DNA of 64,000 nucleotides from JAXLYE01 sp046351595 (GTDB lineage: Bacteria > Myxococcota_A > Polyangia > Palsa-1104 > JAEUJZ01): NCBI GenBank assembly GCA_046351595.1, contig JAXLYE010000007.1, positions 310,001-374,000 on the forward strand, written 5' to 3'. Below are positions 1 through 8,202 of this stretch, piece by piece. The notes beneath the pieces are model-generated. The model saw only the letters and a program-made list of their open reading frames with translations, ran no database searches and was not told the DNA's origin. How positions within the stretch are numbered: the stretch's first letter is position 1; each line of letters starts with the position of its first letter. The translations under genes were made by a program, and so were the position numbers.

Positions 1-1
1 G

Positions 2-940
2 CACGTGCTGCCGCTTCACCACGTACACGGCATCCTCAACGTGCTGTTCTGCGCGCTGCGCGCGGGCGCGCTGTGCGAGCTCCTGCCGCGCTTCGACGCC
101 GAGGCGGTGTGGGAGCGCTTTGCCGCCGGCGACCTGTCGCTGTTCATGGCGGTGCCGACGGTCTACGCGCGGCTGATCCAGGCGTGGCAGGCGGCGGCGC
201 CCGAGCGCCAGGCCGCGTACTCGGCGGGCTGCCGGCGCATGCGGCTGATGGTCTCGGGCTCGGCGGCGCTGCCGGTGCAGACGCTGCAGACCTGGCAGGA
301 GATCAGCGGCCACGTGCTGCTCGAGCGCTACGGCATGACCGAGCTCGGCATGGCGCTGTCGAACCCCCTGCGCGGCGAGCGCCGCCCCGGCTCGGTGGGC
401 ACGCCGCTGCCCGGTGTCGAGGTGCGCGTCGTCGACGAGCACTTCCGCGATGTGCCGCACGGGGCGCCGGGGCAGCTGCTCGTGCGCGGGCCCAACGTGT
501 TCCTCGAGTACCTGGGCAGGCCCGAGGCCACGGCGGCCTCGTTCCGCGACGGCTGGTTCGTCACCGGCGACGTGGCGGTGGTCGAGGGCGGCTACTTCCG
601 GCTGCTCGGGCGCGACTCGGTCGACATCATCAAGACCGGCGGCTTCAAGGTGTCGGCGCTGGAGATCGAGGAGGTGCTGCGCACGCACGCGGACATCAGT
701 GACTGCGCGGTGGTCGGGGTGCCGGACGCGGAGTGGGGCGAGCGCGTCGGCGTGGCGGTGGTGCCGCGAGCGGGAGCCGGGCCGACGCTGGAGCAGCTGC
801 GCGGCTGGGCGAAGGAGCGGCTGGCGACGTACAAGGTGCCGTCGCTTTTGCGGGTGGTCTCGGAGCTGCCGCGGAATGCGATGGGCAAGGTGGTGAAGCC
901 GGAGGTCCGGAAGCTCTTGGAGCAGGGCTCTTCGCAATAA
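2..940 (+). CDS. Acyl-CoA synthetase / AMP-ligase, 3' part (gene starts before the window)
   Basis: ANL-superfamily adenylate-forming enzyme that activates a carboxylic acid to acyl-AMP and then acyl-CoA. The frame is open back to base 2 (HVLPLHHVHG), so the N-terminal half lies outside the window and the GTG at 5 is not the start. Visible motifs in order are LPLHHVHGILN, YGMTELGMALSNP (A5), GSVGTPLPGVEV, GWFVTGDVAVVEGGYF (A7), GRDSVDIIKTGGFKVSALEIE (A8 hinge) and the catalytic lysine in PRNAMGKVVK (A10). The HLPLHHVHG and TGGFKVSALEIE signatures resemble malonyl-CoA synthetase (MatB)-like enzymes, but the substrate is not certain. The gene is convergent with the MerR gene, whose open frame runs into its 3' end. 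Confidence 0.9.
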   Translation, partial: HVLPLHHVHGILNVLFCALRAGALCELLPRFDAEAVWERFAAGDLSLFMAVPTVYARLIQAWQAAAPERQAAYSAGCRRMRLMVSGSAALPVQTLQTWQEISGHVLLERYGMTELGMALSNPLRGERRPGSVGTPLPGVEVRVVDEHFRDVPHGAPGQLLVRGPNVFLEYLGRPEATAASFRDGWFVTGDVAVVEGGYFRLLGRDSVDIIKTGGFKVSALEIEEVLRTHADISDCAVVGVPDAEWGERVGVAVVPRAGAGPTLEQLRGWAKERLATYKVPSLLRVVSELPRNAMGKVVKPEVRKLLEQGSSQ

Positions 941-1733
941 CGGAGCGAACGGCTTTGAGACGGACGCGGGTCCTGTCACCTGCGGGAATCCCGCCGCTGG
1001 CGCGTCGGGAGCCCTCCCTCCGGTGCCACCCGCTTTCTTTGGCACGGTGGCACGGAGCAGGGGAGGGGTCAGGGCTTTGGGGGCGGGGGTTGGGGGAGAG
1101 GGGAAGTGGGGGAGGGGAAGTGGGGGGAGGGGAAGTGGGGGGAGGGGAAGTGGGGGGAGGGGAAGTGGGGGGAGGGGAAGTGGGGAGGGAGCGGGAGCGG
1201 GCGCGGATGGCGGTGATCTCTTCGTCGGGGATGCACAGGAACTTGAGGAACTCCTGGTGCTGCTCGGGGGCGATGCGCTCGAAGCCGGCGTGCCAGCGCG
1301 ACATGTCTTCGTCCGAGAAGCCGGAGGCGCGCAGCAGGGACTTCCAGCGCTCCTTGTTCATGACGCCGATGAAGCGCTGGTAGGGGCCGTTCTGCAGGAT
1401 CCCGACGATCAGGCGCTGCTGATCGCGCAGCTTCTCGATCTCGGTGTTGAGCTCGTGCAGGCGCTGCTCCAGCGTCTGGACCAGCGCGCTCTGGCTGCGC
1501 GGCTGCAGGACGCGGCGGATGGCCGCCAGCGACAGGCCGGCGCGGCGGAAAGTGCAGATCTGCTCCAGGCGCTCGACGTCCTTGGCCGCGTATAACCGGT
1601 ACGACGACTGCGAGCGCGCCGAGGGCTTGAGCAGGCCGAGGCGGTCGTAGTAGAGCAGCGTGGTCCGCGACAGGCCGCAGCGGCGCGCGAGCTGTCCGAC
1701 GGTGAGCGGCGCACTTGGGGGCGCGGCGGGCAT
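696..1733 (-). CDS. MerR-family transcriptional regulator with a long low-complexity C-terminal extension
   Basis: The N-terminal winged helix is classic MerR (LTVGQLARRCGLSRTTLLYY, then SSYRLYAAKDVERL), followed by a coiled coil (about residues 80-112) and an effector region ending near residue 180 (WHAGFERIAPEQHQEF, CIPDEEITAIRARS), where relatives usually stop. Here the frame continues about 165 more residues, first through TSPPP repeats encoded by a 15-bp minisatellite, then through basic/Pro/Ala sequence antisense to the acyl-CoA synthetase, with its stop only at 696. The natural end is therefore doubtful. ATG at 1733 is preferred over the TTG at 1739. It lies directly downstream of the SRPBCC gene on the same strand, and probably regulates itself and that gene. 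Confidence 0.75.
   Translation of the reverse strand: MPAAPPSAPLTVGQLARRCGLSRTTLLYYDRLGLLKPSARSQSSYRLYAAKDVERLEQICTFRRAGLSLAAIRRVLQPRSQSALVQTLEQRLHELNTEIEKLRDQQRLIVGILQNGPYQRFIGVMNKERWKSLLRASGFSDEDMSRWHAGFERIAPEQHQEFLKFLCIPDEEITAIRARSRSLPTSPPPTSPPPTSPPPTSPPPTSPPPLPLSPNPRPQSPDPSPAPCHRAKESGWHRREGSRRASGGIPAGDRTRVRLKAVRSVIAKSPAPRASGPPASPPCPSHSAAAPRPPAKATAPCTSPAAPSPSRAAAPASARLPLAAPPPRRRARPTPRPAPRPPRSH
1095..1192. repeat. 15-bp minisatellite (AAGTGGGGGGAGGGG), about 6 copies
   Basis: AAGT recurs at 1104, 1118, 1133, 1148, 1163 and 1178, so one 14-bp step is followed by 15-bp steps. Read on the minus strand the 15-bp units add TSPPP in frame to the MerR C-terminus. The purine-rich strand bias (almost pure G/A) could also form G-quadruplex or triplex DNA; that is an inference from composition. 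Confidence 0.9.
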
Positions 1734-1741
1734 GCGCAACC

Positions 1742-2209
1742 TCAGGCCGCGGGCTTATGCACGTGGCGCTCGAGCAGCTCGGCCAGGTGCTGCATGCGCG
1801 AAAGGAACCCCTCGGCGACCTGCTGCTGGATCTGGGCGTTGCCGGCCTCGCTCAGTCCGGTGTACGTGCGCGTCCAGCTCACGGTCGTCGAGCCGTCGCG
1901 GTTGTCGGTGAGCGCGAGGTCGAGCTTCTCGACGTGGGTGCCGCCGCGCAGCACCACGTACTCGACGGCGCCGGCCTGCGCATCGTGGCGGGTGACGATG
2001 AACAGGGCCTCGCTGTGATCCGCGAGCTGCGCCAGGAAGACGCCGTTGTTCTCGGCGACGCCGGACGCCGAGTAGATCGGGCGCGCCGACCAGCCCGGGA
2101 TCCACTCGTTCTCGCGCACGGGGCAGAGCAGCGGGAAGATCCGCGCGGGCGGCGCGGATACACGGTGGGTGAAGCGGGCGACCTCGCGCCGCGCGGTGAA
2201 CGCCTCCAT
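1742..2209 (-). CDS. SRPBCC-fold (START/polyketide-cyclase-like) protein
   Basis: 155-residue single-domain protein with the layout of SRPBCC ligand-binding proteins: an N-terminal strand-helix (FTHRVSAPPARIFPLLCPVREN), central strands with VEKLDLALTDNRDGSTTVSW, and a long C-terminal helix (AGNAQIQQQVAEGFLSRMQHLAELLERH). It is likely to bind a small hydrophobic ligand in the cytoplasm. The start has GGAGG upstream (rc of cctcc at 2216-2220). Its stop lies only 8 bp before the MerR ATG, so the two form an operon; the SRPBCC protein may bind or process the signal the regulator responds to (inference). Confidence 0.7.
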   Translation of the reverse strand: MEAFTARREVARFTHRVSAPPARIFPLLCPVRENEWIPGWSARPIYSASGVAENNGVFLAQLADHSEALFIVTRHDAQAGAVEYVVLRGGTHVEKLDLALTDNRDGSTTVSWTRTYTGLSEAGNAQIQQQVAEGFLSRMQHLAELLERHVHKPAA

Positions 2210-2309
2210 CGGAGCCTCCTTTTTTGTCGGTTGGGGACGGCGCGGAGCCTAAACCGTGAAGCGATAGACAGGTCAAGGCGCCGGCTTCAGGAGCACCGGC
2301 GGCGGGCGC

Positions 2310-3206
2310 TCAGCGGGGCAGGGCGCGGCGCTGGCGCAGCGCTTCGTACAGCAGCACCGCGCCCGCGGTCGACACGTTCAGCGACGCCCCGTGCAGGCCG
2401 GGCTGCATCGGGATCTCGACGCGCAGCTCGCAGGTCTTTCGCGGCAGCGGGCGCAGGCCGCGGCCCTCGCCGCCCAGCACCAGCGCCACCGGCTGCGTCA
2501 GATCGAGCTCCCAGGGCGGCTGGCCGTCCTGACCCGGCGCCACCGCGGCGACGAGCCAGACGCCGCTCTCCTGCAGCTCGTTCATGGCGCGCACCAGGTT
2601 CGGCACCTGCGCGATGGGCAATAGCTCCGTCGCCCCGGCTGCGGCCTTGACCACGGTCGGCGTCACCGAGGCCGCGCGATCCTGCGGCACGAGCACGCCG
2701 TGCCCGCCGAGCACGTAGGTGCTGCGCACCAGCGCCCCGAGGTTCTGCGGATCCTGGACGCCGTCGAGCACGAGCAGGAGCGGCGCCTCGTCGCGCTCTT
2801 TGGCGTGCGCGAGCAGCGCCGCCGGTCCGTCGGCGTAGCGGAAGGCGCCGCACAGCGCGACCACGCCCTGGTGCACGCCGCCGTGCGCCAGCTTGTCGAG
2901 CTCTCCGCGGGCGCGCTCGACGGGGTGGACGCCGAGCTCGGTGGCGCGCCGCACCAGGAGCCCGAGCGCGCTGTGCGGCCCCTCGTCGCGCGCGTCGCGC
3001 TGGACCAGGATGGTGTGGATGTCGGCGCGCCGCCGCTCGAGCAGCTCGGTGACCGCGTGCACGCCGTAGATGACGTGGCTGCCGGGCGCCTCGGGCTCGC
3101 GCTTCAGCGACGGTGGCTGCGGCGAGCTATGCACGGCTGCATGGGGCTCATGCGGATTTGCATGGGGTCGCGTAGGAGGTCGGCGGTGGGAAGTGGGAGG
3201 TCGCAT
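2310..3206 (-). CDS. rlmB: 23S rRNA (guanosine-2'-O-) methyltransferase, TrmH/SpoU family
   Basis: The protein has the SpoU substrate-binding domain (HVIYGVHAVTELLERRRADIHTILV) and then the knotted methyltransferase domain with its three motifs: motif 1 LVLDGVQDPQNLGALVRS, motif 2 VALVLGGEGRGL, motif 3 IPMQPGLHGASLNVSTAGAVLLYE. RlmB methylates G2251 in the 23S rRNA P loop. ATG at 3206 is chosen because it lies 5 bp after the LolA-like stop; the frame is open further upstream but that stretch is antisense-like within the LolA-like gene. An N-terminal His/Pro-rich tail of about 40 residues precedes the domain. Confidence 0.88.
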   Translation of the reverse strand: MRPPTSHRRPPTRPHANPHEPHAAVHSSPQPPSLKREPEAPGSHVIYGVHAVTELLERRRADIHTILVQRDARDEGPHSALGLLVRRATELGVHPVERARGELDKLAHGGVHQGVVALCGAFRYADGPAALLAHAKERDEAPLLLVLDGVQDPQNLGALVRSTYVLGGHGVLVPQDRAASVTPTVVKAAAGATELLPIAQVPNLVRAMNELQESGVWLVAAVAPGQDGQPPWELDLTQPVALVLGGEGRGLRPLPRKTCELRVEIPMQPGLHGASLNVSTAGAVLLYEALRQRRALPR

Positions 3207-3211
3207 GCGGC

Positions 3212-3904
3212 TCACTCGAACTGGCTCGGGGCGATGTCGACGTTGCGCTGGATCTTGCTGAAGACGATCTCTTTTTCGTCGCCGCTCTGCTCGACCAGGA
3301 GCAGCCGCGCGAGCAGCGCGGTGCGCCCGTCGACGTGCAGCTCGATGCGCGAGAAGGTCTTGGCCAGCACCGAGCTCGGCTTGGGCGCAAGCACCAGCGC
3401 CGGTCGATCGGGGGTGCCGGCGGTGGACATGGTGTACTCGCCCTGCGCCTCGGCGAGCGCGCCCTGACCGAGCCACAGCCTGAGCTGCGTGAACACGGCG
3501 CGCAGCGTCGGATCCTTGGCCGTGTCGAAGACCTGCGGCGCCCGCGTGCCCATGCGCAGCGTCGCGACGTCGCCGATCATCGTCAGCGTCGAGGCGTCCG
3601 GGCGCAGGTACTCCCAGCGCAGCTTCGACGGCGTGCCGCGCACGTACAGCATGCGGCCCTCCGACGAGATCTGCTGGCGGAACAGCTTCACGCGGGTGTG
3701 CTGGACGAACTCGCCGCGCAGCGAGCGCAGGTCCTTCTGCTGCGTGTCGATGCGCGCGACCAGCTGCTCGACCGTCGGCAGGGCGGCGGCGGCGGCGACG
3801 GCAACATCCGGGCGCGGCGCCGGGCCCGCCGGGGCGAGCAGCACCAAGCCGGCGCCGGCGATGAGCGCGAGCAGGCCGCGGCTACGAGCGGTTGGCCGCG
3901 ACAT
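3212..3904 (-). CDS. LolA-like outer-membrane lipoprotein carrier protein
   Basis: 230-residue secreted protein with an N-terminal signal peptide (GLLALIAGAGLVLLAPAG, cleavage probably near the AVAAAAA stretch). The mature part has the LolA fold signature: LVARIDTQQKDLRSLRGEFVQ, then SSEGRMLYVRGTPSKLRWEY, and a late strand pair with LARLLLVEQSGDEKEIVFSK. LolA-type proteins shuttle acylated lipoproteins or related lipids across the periplasm. Its start overlaps the end of the ACP gene by 23 bp, so it is translated together with an acyl carrier protein. That pairing is seen in aryl-polyene-type lipid clusters, so it may be a dedicated carrier rather than housekeeping LolA (inference). Confidence 0.8.
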   Translation of the reverse strand: MSRPTARSRGLLALIAGAGLVLLAPAGPAPRPDVAVAAAAALPTVEQLVARIDTQQKDLRSLRGEFVQHTRVKLFRQQISSEGRMLYVRGTPSKLRWEYLRPDASTLTMIGDVATLRMGTRAPQVFDTAKDPTLRAVFTQLRLWLGQGALAEAQGEYTMSTAGTPDRPALVLAPKPSSVLAKTFSRIELHVDGRTALLARLLLVEQSGDEKEIVFSKIQRNVDIAPSQFE

Positions 3905-4139
3905 AGGCCGCCAGCGCCGCCGCCGAAGCGAACGCCTGCTTCCCGACCTTCTCGTCGGGGATGGTTACGTGGTAGGTGCGCTCGATGGCGACGGCCAGCT
4001 CGAGCGCGTCGATCGAGTCGAGCCCGAGCCCGCCGCCGAAGAGCTGGGCGCTGTCGTCGATCTCGTCGGCGGACTTGTCGAGCTTGAGGCTCGAGATGAT
4101 GAGATCCTTGATCTCGCGAACGAAGGTGTCGGTTGCCAT
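3882..4139 (-). CDS. Acyl carrier protein
   Basis: 85-residue ACP: MATDTFVREIKDLIISSLKL, acidic helix, then FGGGLGLDSIDALELAVAIE. The serine of the DSI motif is the 4'-phosphopantetheine site and the LELAVAIE helix is typical helix II. ATG at 4139 is preferred over the upstream in-frame start at 4193 because it begins right at the conserved domain. It lies downstream of the fabG-like gene, separated by a 178-bp gap holding a minisatellite, and overlaps the LolA-like gene. Confidence 0.9.
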   Translation of the reverse strand: MATDTFVREIKDLIISSLKLDKSADEIDDSAQLFGGGLGLDSIDALELAVAIERTYHVTIPDEKVGKQAFASAAALAAYVAANRS

Positions 4140-4219
4140 GGTGGGTGGTTCGCTTCTTATGTTCCGGTTCGTTGTTGCTATGCCAAGGTGCAAGGAAGGA
4201 CGGGTCGCCGCCGGATCTG

Positions 4220-4299
4220 TTCACGCACTGGGTCACGCACTGGGTCACGCACTGGGTCACGCATCGGGTCACGGCATCGGGTCACGGCATTGGGTCACC
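4220..4299. repeat. 12/13-bp intergenic tandem repeat (GGGTCACGCACT)
   Basis: About six units of GGGTCACGCACT drifting to GGGTCACGGCATC sit in the gap between the fabG-like and ACP genes, in the leader of the ACP message. Units one to three are identical and later ones are 12-13 bp. It is a minisatellite rather than a CRISPR: there are no spacers. Confidence 0.9.
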
Positions 4300-4317
4300 G
4301 CGCCCTGCCTCTACCGC

Positions 4318-5070
4318 CTAGAACGCATCGGCCTGCACCAGATCGAGGCCGCCGTCGACGGCCAGCGACTGGTTGGTGATGTAGCCGGCGCGCTCGCTGC
4401 ATAAGAAGCCGCAGAGCGCGGCGATCTCGTCGGCGGTGCCCGGCCGGCCCAGGGGAATGCCGGCGAGCAGCTCGGCCCGCACGGCGGCGGGCAGCTCGTC
4501 GGTGAGCGCGGTGTCGACGAGGCCGGCGCAGACGCAGTTGACGGTGATCGAGAAGCGCGAAACCTCGTGGACCAGGCTGCGCATCAGGCCGACCAGGCCG
4601 GCCTTGGCGGCGCCGTAGTTACACTGGCCGCGCCGGCCCAGCGTCGCGGTGGGCGAGGTGATGAAGATCATGCGGCCCCAGCGCGCACCGATCATGCCCT
4701 TCATCACCGCCTGCGCCGCCAGGAAGCCGCCGCGCAGGTGCACGCCGAGCACCGCGTCGAAGTCCGCGGGCGGCATGGTCATGAGCAGGCGATCGCGGGT
4801 GAAGCCGGCGGCGTGCACCAGCACCGTCGCGCCGTCGTCGCCGAGCGGCGTGCCGCGGCTGAACAGGGCGCGCCAGGCCTCGGGGTCGTTGACGTCGCAT
4901 CGCGCGGCCTCGAGCGCGAGGCCCTCGGCCCGCGCCGCGCCGACCGCGGCCGCGGCGGCGGCGTCGTCGTGGGCGTAGGTGACGTGTACGGTCATGCCGT
5001 CGCGGGCGAGTCGCCGCGCGATGGCCAGGCCGATGCCACGGCTGCCGCCGGTCACCACCGCACGTCGCAT
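4318..5070 (-). CDS. 3-oxoacyl-ACP reductase-like short-chain dehydrogenase
   Basis: Classical SDR of 250 residues: TGGSRGIGLAIARRLARDG is the NADP(H)-binding glycine motif, RCDVNDPEAW the second cofactor contact, and the catalytic Ser-Tyr-Lys is in FITSPTATLGRRGQCNYGAAKAGL. It fits FabG, reducing beta-ketoacyl-ACP to beta-hydroxyacyl-ACP in the cytoplasm. It heads a minus-strand run with an ACP and a LolA-like protein, which suggests a small acyl-chain pathway rather than core fatty acid synthesis (inference). The ATG at 5070 starts directly with the cofactor-binding strand. Confidence 0.85.
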   Translation of the reverse strand: MRRAVVTGGSRGIGLAIARRLARDGMTVHVTYAHDDAAAAAAVGAARAEGLALEAARCDVNDPEAWRALFSRGTPLGDDGATVLVHAAGFTRDRLLMTMPPADFDAVLGVHLRGGFLAAQAVMKGMIGARWGRMIFITSPTATLGRRGQCNYGAAKAGLVGLMRSLVHEVSRFSITVNCVCAGLVDTALTDELPAAVRAELLAGIPLGRPGTADEIAALCGFLCSERAGYITNQSLAVDGGLDLVQADAF

Positions 5071-5287
5071 GAGGCGCGCATCTTACTTAGGGCCGGCGCC
5101 GTCCTTCAAGCGGAAGCGCGGGTGGTCAGTCAAGCCCCGGGCGAGCACCGGTCAGGCATCGGGCAAGCGCCGGTCAGGCGCCTGGCTGGCCGGCTGGGCT
5201 GCAGGGCGGCGGCGGGAAGTCGCCGCGGCCACGCTGTGGTGCAAGGTGGCGGTGACGCCGTGCGGCGTGCGCGTTAGGATGGCATGC

Positions 5288-6823
5288 ATGTCGATGTTGC
5301 GACGCTGTGTGGTGACGGTGGTCTGGACCGTGCTCTCGGTGCTGGTCGCCGGGGCGCTGCTCGAGGGGCGGGGGCTGGGCCGACCGGGCGGCGGGCAGAA
5401 CTACCGTGCCCCGTCGCGCCCGTCGTATACGCCGCCGAGCCGCAGCTACACCCCGTCGACCCCATCGACGCCGTCGCGCTCGTCGAGCTACAGCTACCCC
5501 AGCCGCAGCACCAACGTCGTCGTCGTCAACGACGGCAGCGGCGGCTCGGTCAGCACCGGCGGCGGCCCGTCGGCGGGCACGGTCATCGTCATCATCCTGC
5601 TGGTGATCCTGGTCATCTGGATCATCTATGTGAACAAGCGCAAGCAGGCGCCCGAGCGCGCCACCATCGACGTCGACCAGAACCTGCGCGGCGCCGGGCT
5701 GGCCGCGCTCAAGCAGCACGACCCGGGCTTCGACCCGGCGGCCTTCGTCGAGCGCACCAAGACCGTCGTGGCCAAGGTCAACGAGGCGTGGCTCGGCGGC
5801 AACATGGGCCCGGCGCGGCGCGTCATCTCGGACGGCGTCTACGTGCGCTTCCAGACGCAGCTCGGGCTGCTCAAGGCCGACGGGCTGCGCAACGTCATGA
5901 CCGACTGGCGCGTGGTCTCGGCCGACATCCTGGCCGCGGTCAGCGACGCGCTGTGGGACACGGTCCACGTCAAGATCGTCGGCGAGGCGCGCGACAAGGA
6001 CGTGGCGCTGTCGCTCAGCGCCGATCAGGCCAGGCGCGAGGTCGGCAAGCAGCCGCTCGGCCAGTACCACGAGGTGTGGTCGTTCGTCCGCCGCCGCGGC
6101 AAAAAGAGCAAGCAGGGCGTGCCGGCCCTGGAGGGCAAGTGCCCGAGCTGCGGCGCGGACCTGCCGCTGTCCGACGTGGTCAAGTGCGAGTACTGCCAGG
6201 CGCTGGTGAACTCGGGCGAGCACGACTGGGTGCTCGCCGAGATCACGCAGCCCGAGGAGTGGCGCGCGGACCCCGCGGTCGGCGAGATCGACGGGCTGAC
6301 GCAGCTGCGCCAGCGCGACCCGGGTGTCAGCCGCCAGGAGCTCGAGGACCGCGCCTCGGTGGTGTTCTGGAAGTGGATCGAGGCGCGCGCCACCGGCAAG
6401 AGCGAGAAGCTCGCGCGCTTCGTCCTCAAGAGCCAGCACGATCCCGAGGCTGCATCCGAGCTCGGCATCGAGCCGGCGAAGCTGCGTCAGGTCGCGGTCG
6501 GCAGCGTCGAGCTTGACGACGTCGAGAGCGACGGCACGCGCGACCACGCCATCCTCGAGATCCGCTGGAGCGCCAGCGTCAACGGCGGCGAGCCGCGCAG
6601 CATGGAGCACGTGCTGACGCTCGCGCGCTCGGCGGACGCGCGCAGCAAGCACGGTTTGTCGTCGCTCGACTGCCCGGTGTGCAGCGGCCAGCTGGCAAAC
6701 TCCGACGACGTGAAGTGCCAGTACTGCGGCGCCGCGCTCGGCGGCGGCAAGCACGAGTGGGCGCTGGCCGGCATCGAGCTGGTCGACGACGGCAGCAGCG
6801 ACGGCAGCGACGAGTCCGAGTAG
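5288..6823 (+). CDS. Membrane-anchored Tim44-like protein with two zinc ribbons
   Basis: About 511 residues. An N-terminal hydrophobic segment (VVTVVWTVLSVLVAGALL), a Ser/Pro/Thr-rich spacer, and a transmembrane helix (TVIVIILLVILVIWIIYV) are followed by two copies of the same unit. Each is a Tim44-like domain (GLAALKQHDPGFDPAAFVER; LTQLRQRDPGVSRQELEDRA) ending in a CxxC..CxxC zinc ribbon (CPSCGADLP..CEYC and CPVCSGQLA..CQYC) with a GEHDWVL / GKHEWAL finish. The family's function is unknown; such domains bind hydrophobic or membrane partners. ATG 5288 is chosen for the AGGA 8 bp upstream; ATGs at 5279 and 5294 are alternatives. Confidence 0.78.
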   Translation: MSMLRRCVVTVVWTVLSVLVAGALLEGRGLGRPGGGQNYRAPSRPSYTPPSRSYTPSTPSTPSRSSSYSYPSRSTNVVVVNDGSGGSVSTGGGPSAGTVIVIILLVILVIWIIYVNKRKQAPERATIDVDQNLRGAGLAALKQHDPGFDPAAFVERTKTVVAKVNEAWLGGNMGPARRVISDGVYVRFQTQLGLLKADGLRNVMTDWRVVSADILAAVSDALWDTVHVKIVGEARDKDVALSLSADQARREVGKQPLGQYHEVWSFVRRRGKKSKQGVPALEGKCPSCGADLPLSDVVKCEYCQALVNSGEHDWVLAEITQPEEWRADPAVGEIDGLTQLRQRDPGVSRQELEDRASVVFWKWIEARATGKSEKLARFVLKSQHDPEAASELGIEPAKLRQVAVGSVELDDVESDGTRDHAILEIRWSASVNGGEPRSMEHVLTLARSADARSKHGLSSLDCPVCSGQLANSDDVKCQYCGAALGGGKHEWALAGIELVDDGSSDGSDESE

Positions 6824-6895
6824 CCGCTCTCGTCTCGCGAGCCGCGCGACTACGGCGCCGCGAGTCGCCGTGCGACGGCGTCTCGAGCCGCGCCG

Positions 6896-7603
6896 CTACT
6901 TCTTGAGGACCTCCAGCCGGTCGACGAGCGTGCTGCGCATGTCCTTCTGGGCGTGGCTGCCGAGCCACATCTCCCAGAGGTGACGGCACAGCTTGGGATC
7001 CTGCGGCCCGGCCTTCTTGACCCCGTCCAGGTACACCTCGACGTGCCAGTTGTCGTCGGTGTGGATGCGCAGCTCCTGGCCCTCCTTGAGGTCCTGATCC
7101 AGAAGCTTCAGGAACGCCTCGGAGCTGGTGCGGAGGTCCGCCGGCGCCTTGTCCGACAGCGAGTCGGCCAGGCCCTCGCGGAACATCGCGACCAGCTCGG
7201 CCTTCGTCATCGGCTGCAGCATGCGCAGCACCGCGAGCTTGGCGTAGCGGCCCCAGATCACGAAGTTCTGGGCGCGGCTCTCGGCCATCATCATCGCGTG
7301 CGTCGGCGCCTTGTGCAGAAGCGACGGGAACTGCACCTTGGCGCCGGCGTGATCGACGTACAGCGCCATCGCGTACTGGCGCTGCGGCGGCTTGGCCGCG
7401 CCCTGCGTGCGCACGCCGACCCCGACCAGCGAGTAGTTCTTGCCCGCGATCACGAGCGGCGTGGTAAAGCGCTGGTTGGTCGCGAGCTCGACCACCTCGG
7501 CGGCGCGAACCGGGATCGGGCCCGCCGTCGATAACCCGGCCGCGAGCGCGAGCGCGGACAGGAGCCGCCGCCGCTTCCGGGACCTCGTCTCTCCCTGGCT
7601 CAT
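6896..7603 (-). CDS. Secreted chalcone-isomerase-like protein
   Basis: 235 residues with a twin-basic signal peptide (SRKRRRLLSALALAAGLSTAGP, cleavage around VRAAE). The mature protein matches bacterial chalcone isomerase-like proteins: ELATNQRFTTPLVIAGKNYSLVGVGVRT at the start, YAMALYVDHAGA, ESRAQNFVIWGRYAKLAVLRML, MFREGLADSL and the closing WLGSHAQKDMRSTLVDRLE. The bacterial members are not known to act on flavonoids; a periplasmic lipid- or fatty-acid-binding role is possible. ATG 7603 is used because the frame upstream is shadow sequence. Confidence 0.75.
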   Translation of the reverse strand: MSQGETRSRKRRRLLSALALAAGLSTAGPIPVRAAEVVELATNQRFTTPLVIAGKNYSLVGVGVRTQGAAKPPQRQYAMALYVDHAGAKVQFPSLLHKAPTHAMMMAESRAQNFVIWGRYAKLAVLRMLQPMTKAELVAMFREGLADSLSDKAPADLRTSSEAFLKLLDQDLKEGQELRIHTDDNWHVEVYLDGVKKAGPQDPKLCRHLWEMWLGSHAQKDMRSTLVDRLEVLKK

Positions 7604-8202
7604 TTCCTGGCTCCTTCCCGCGCGGTTCCTGGGCGCCTCGCCGGGCCGCGGCCCCGGGTCTTGTCGTAGGAGTCGATGGGGAAATCGACGCAGCGCTCGA
7701 CGGAGCGCGCGACGATTTGCGGCGCTGTCGAAGATTGGACAGGCACCGGGCTCTGCGCCTGACCGCGCGCTTGACTGACGAGATTTGAACAGGGGGTCAC
7801 AACAGACATCGCTTCGCCTCTGCCACAGGAGATAGGGAGTCCCCGACGGACGCCACGAAGAACAGCCCGAGCCGGCGGTCGGTGCCCGCCACCCGTCTCG
7901 CCGCGCCCGGCGGGGGGTCCGTCGGTGTGAGCGATGCCACAGGCCGCCGCCCGGCCCCGCCTCGTGCCGGCGGGGCGCTGCTGCAGGGCGGTCCCCGGCA
8001 GACCGCACGCTGAGTGGCAGACGGTTTGCAGCATCTACATCTTTATCGCATACGGCCGCCCGGTCGGACTACGGCCCAGGCCCGGCAGACAAGCCGGGGG
8101 TCCGGATCACCCAGCGCGCCCCGAGCACCCAGTCCACGCAATCTTAAAGATCGCCTAGAGCGCAAGACCGGCCAAGGCCGGCAAGGAACGTCGAGGAACG
8201 AG
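7604..8202. other. Divergent intergenic region, 599 bp
   Basis: This holds the leaders of the minus-strand chalcone-isomerase-like gene and the plus-strand phosphatidyltransferase gene. Frames that cross it are arginine- and proline-rich with no recognisable domain. I see no RNA gene or strong terminator in it; it presumably carries both promoters. Confidence 0.5.

Noticed and set aside
4220..4299. Regularly spaced repeats that might be a CRISPR array
   Set aside because: The units abut with no spacers, are only 12-13 bp and drift along the array, so this is a minisatellite.
5174..6754. 526-residue open frame opposite the Tim44-like gene
   Set aside because: Low-complexity antisense frame without motifs.
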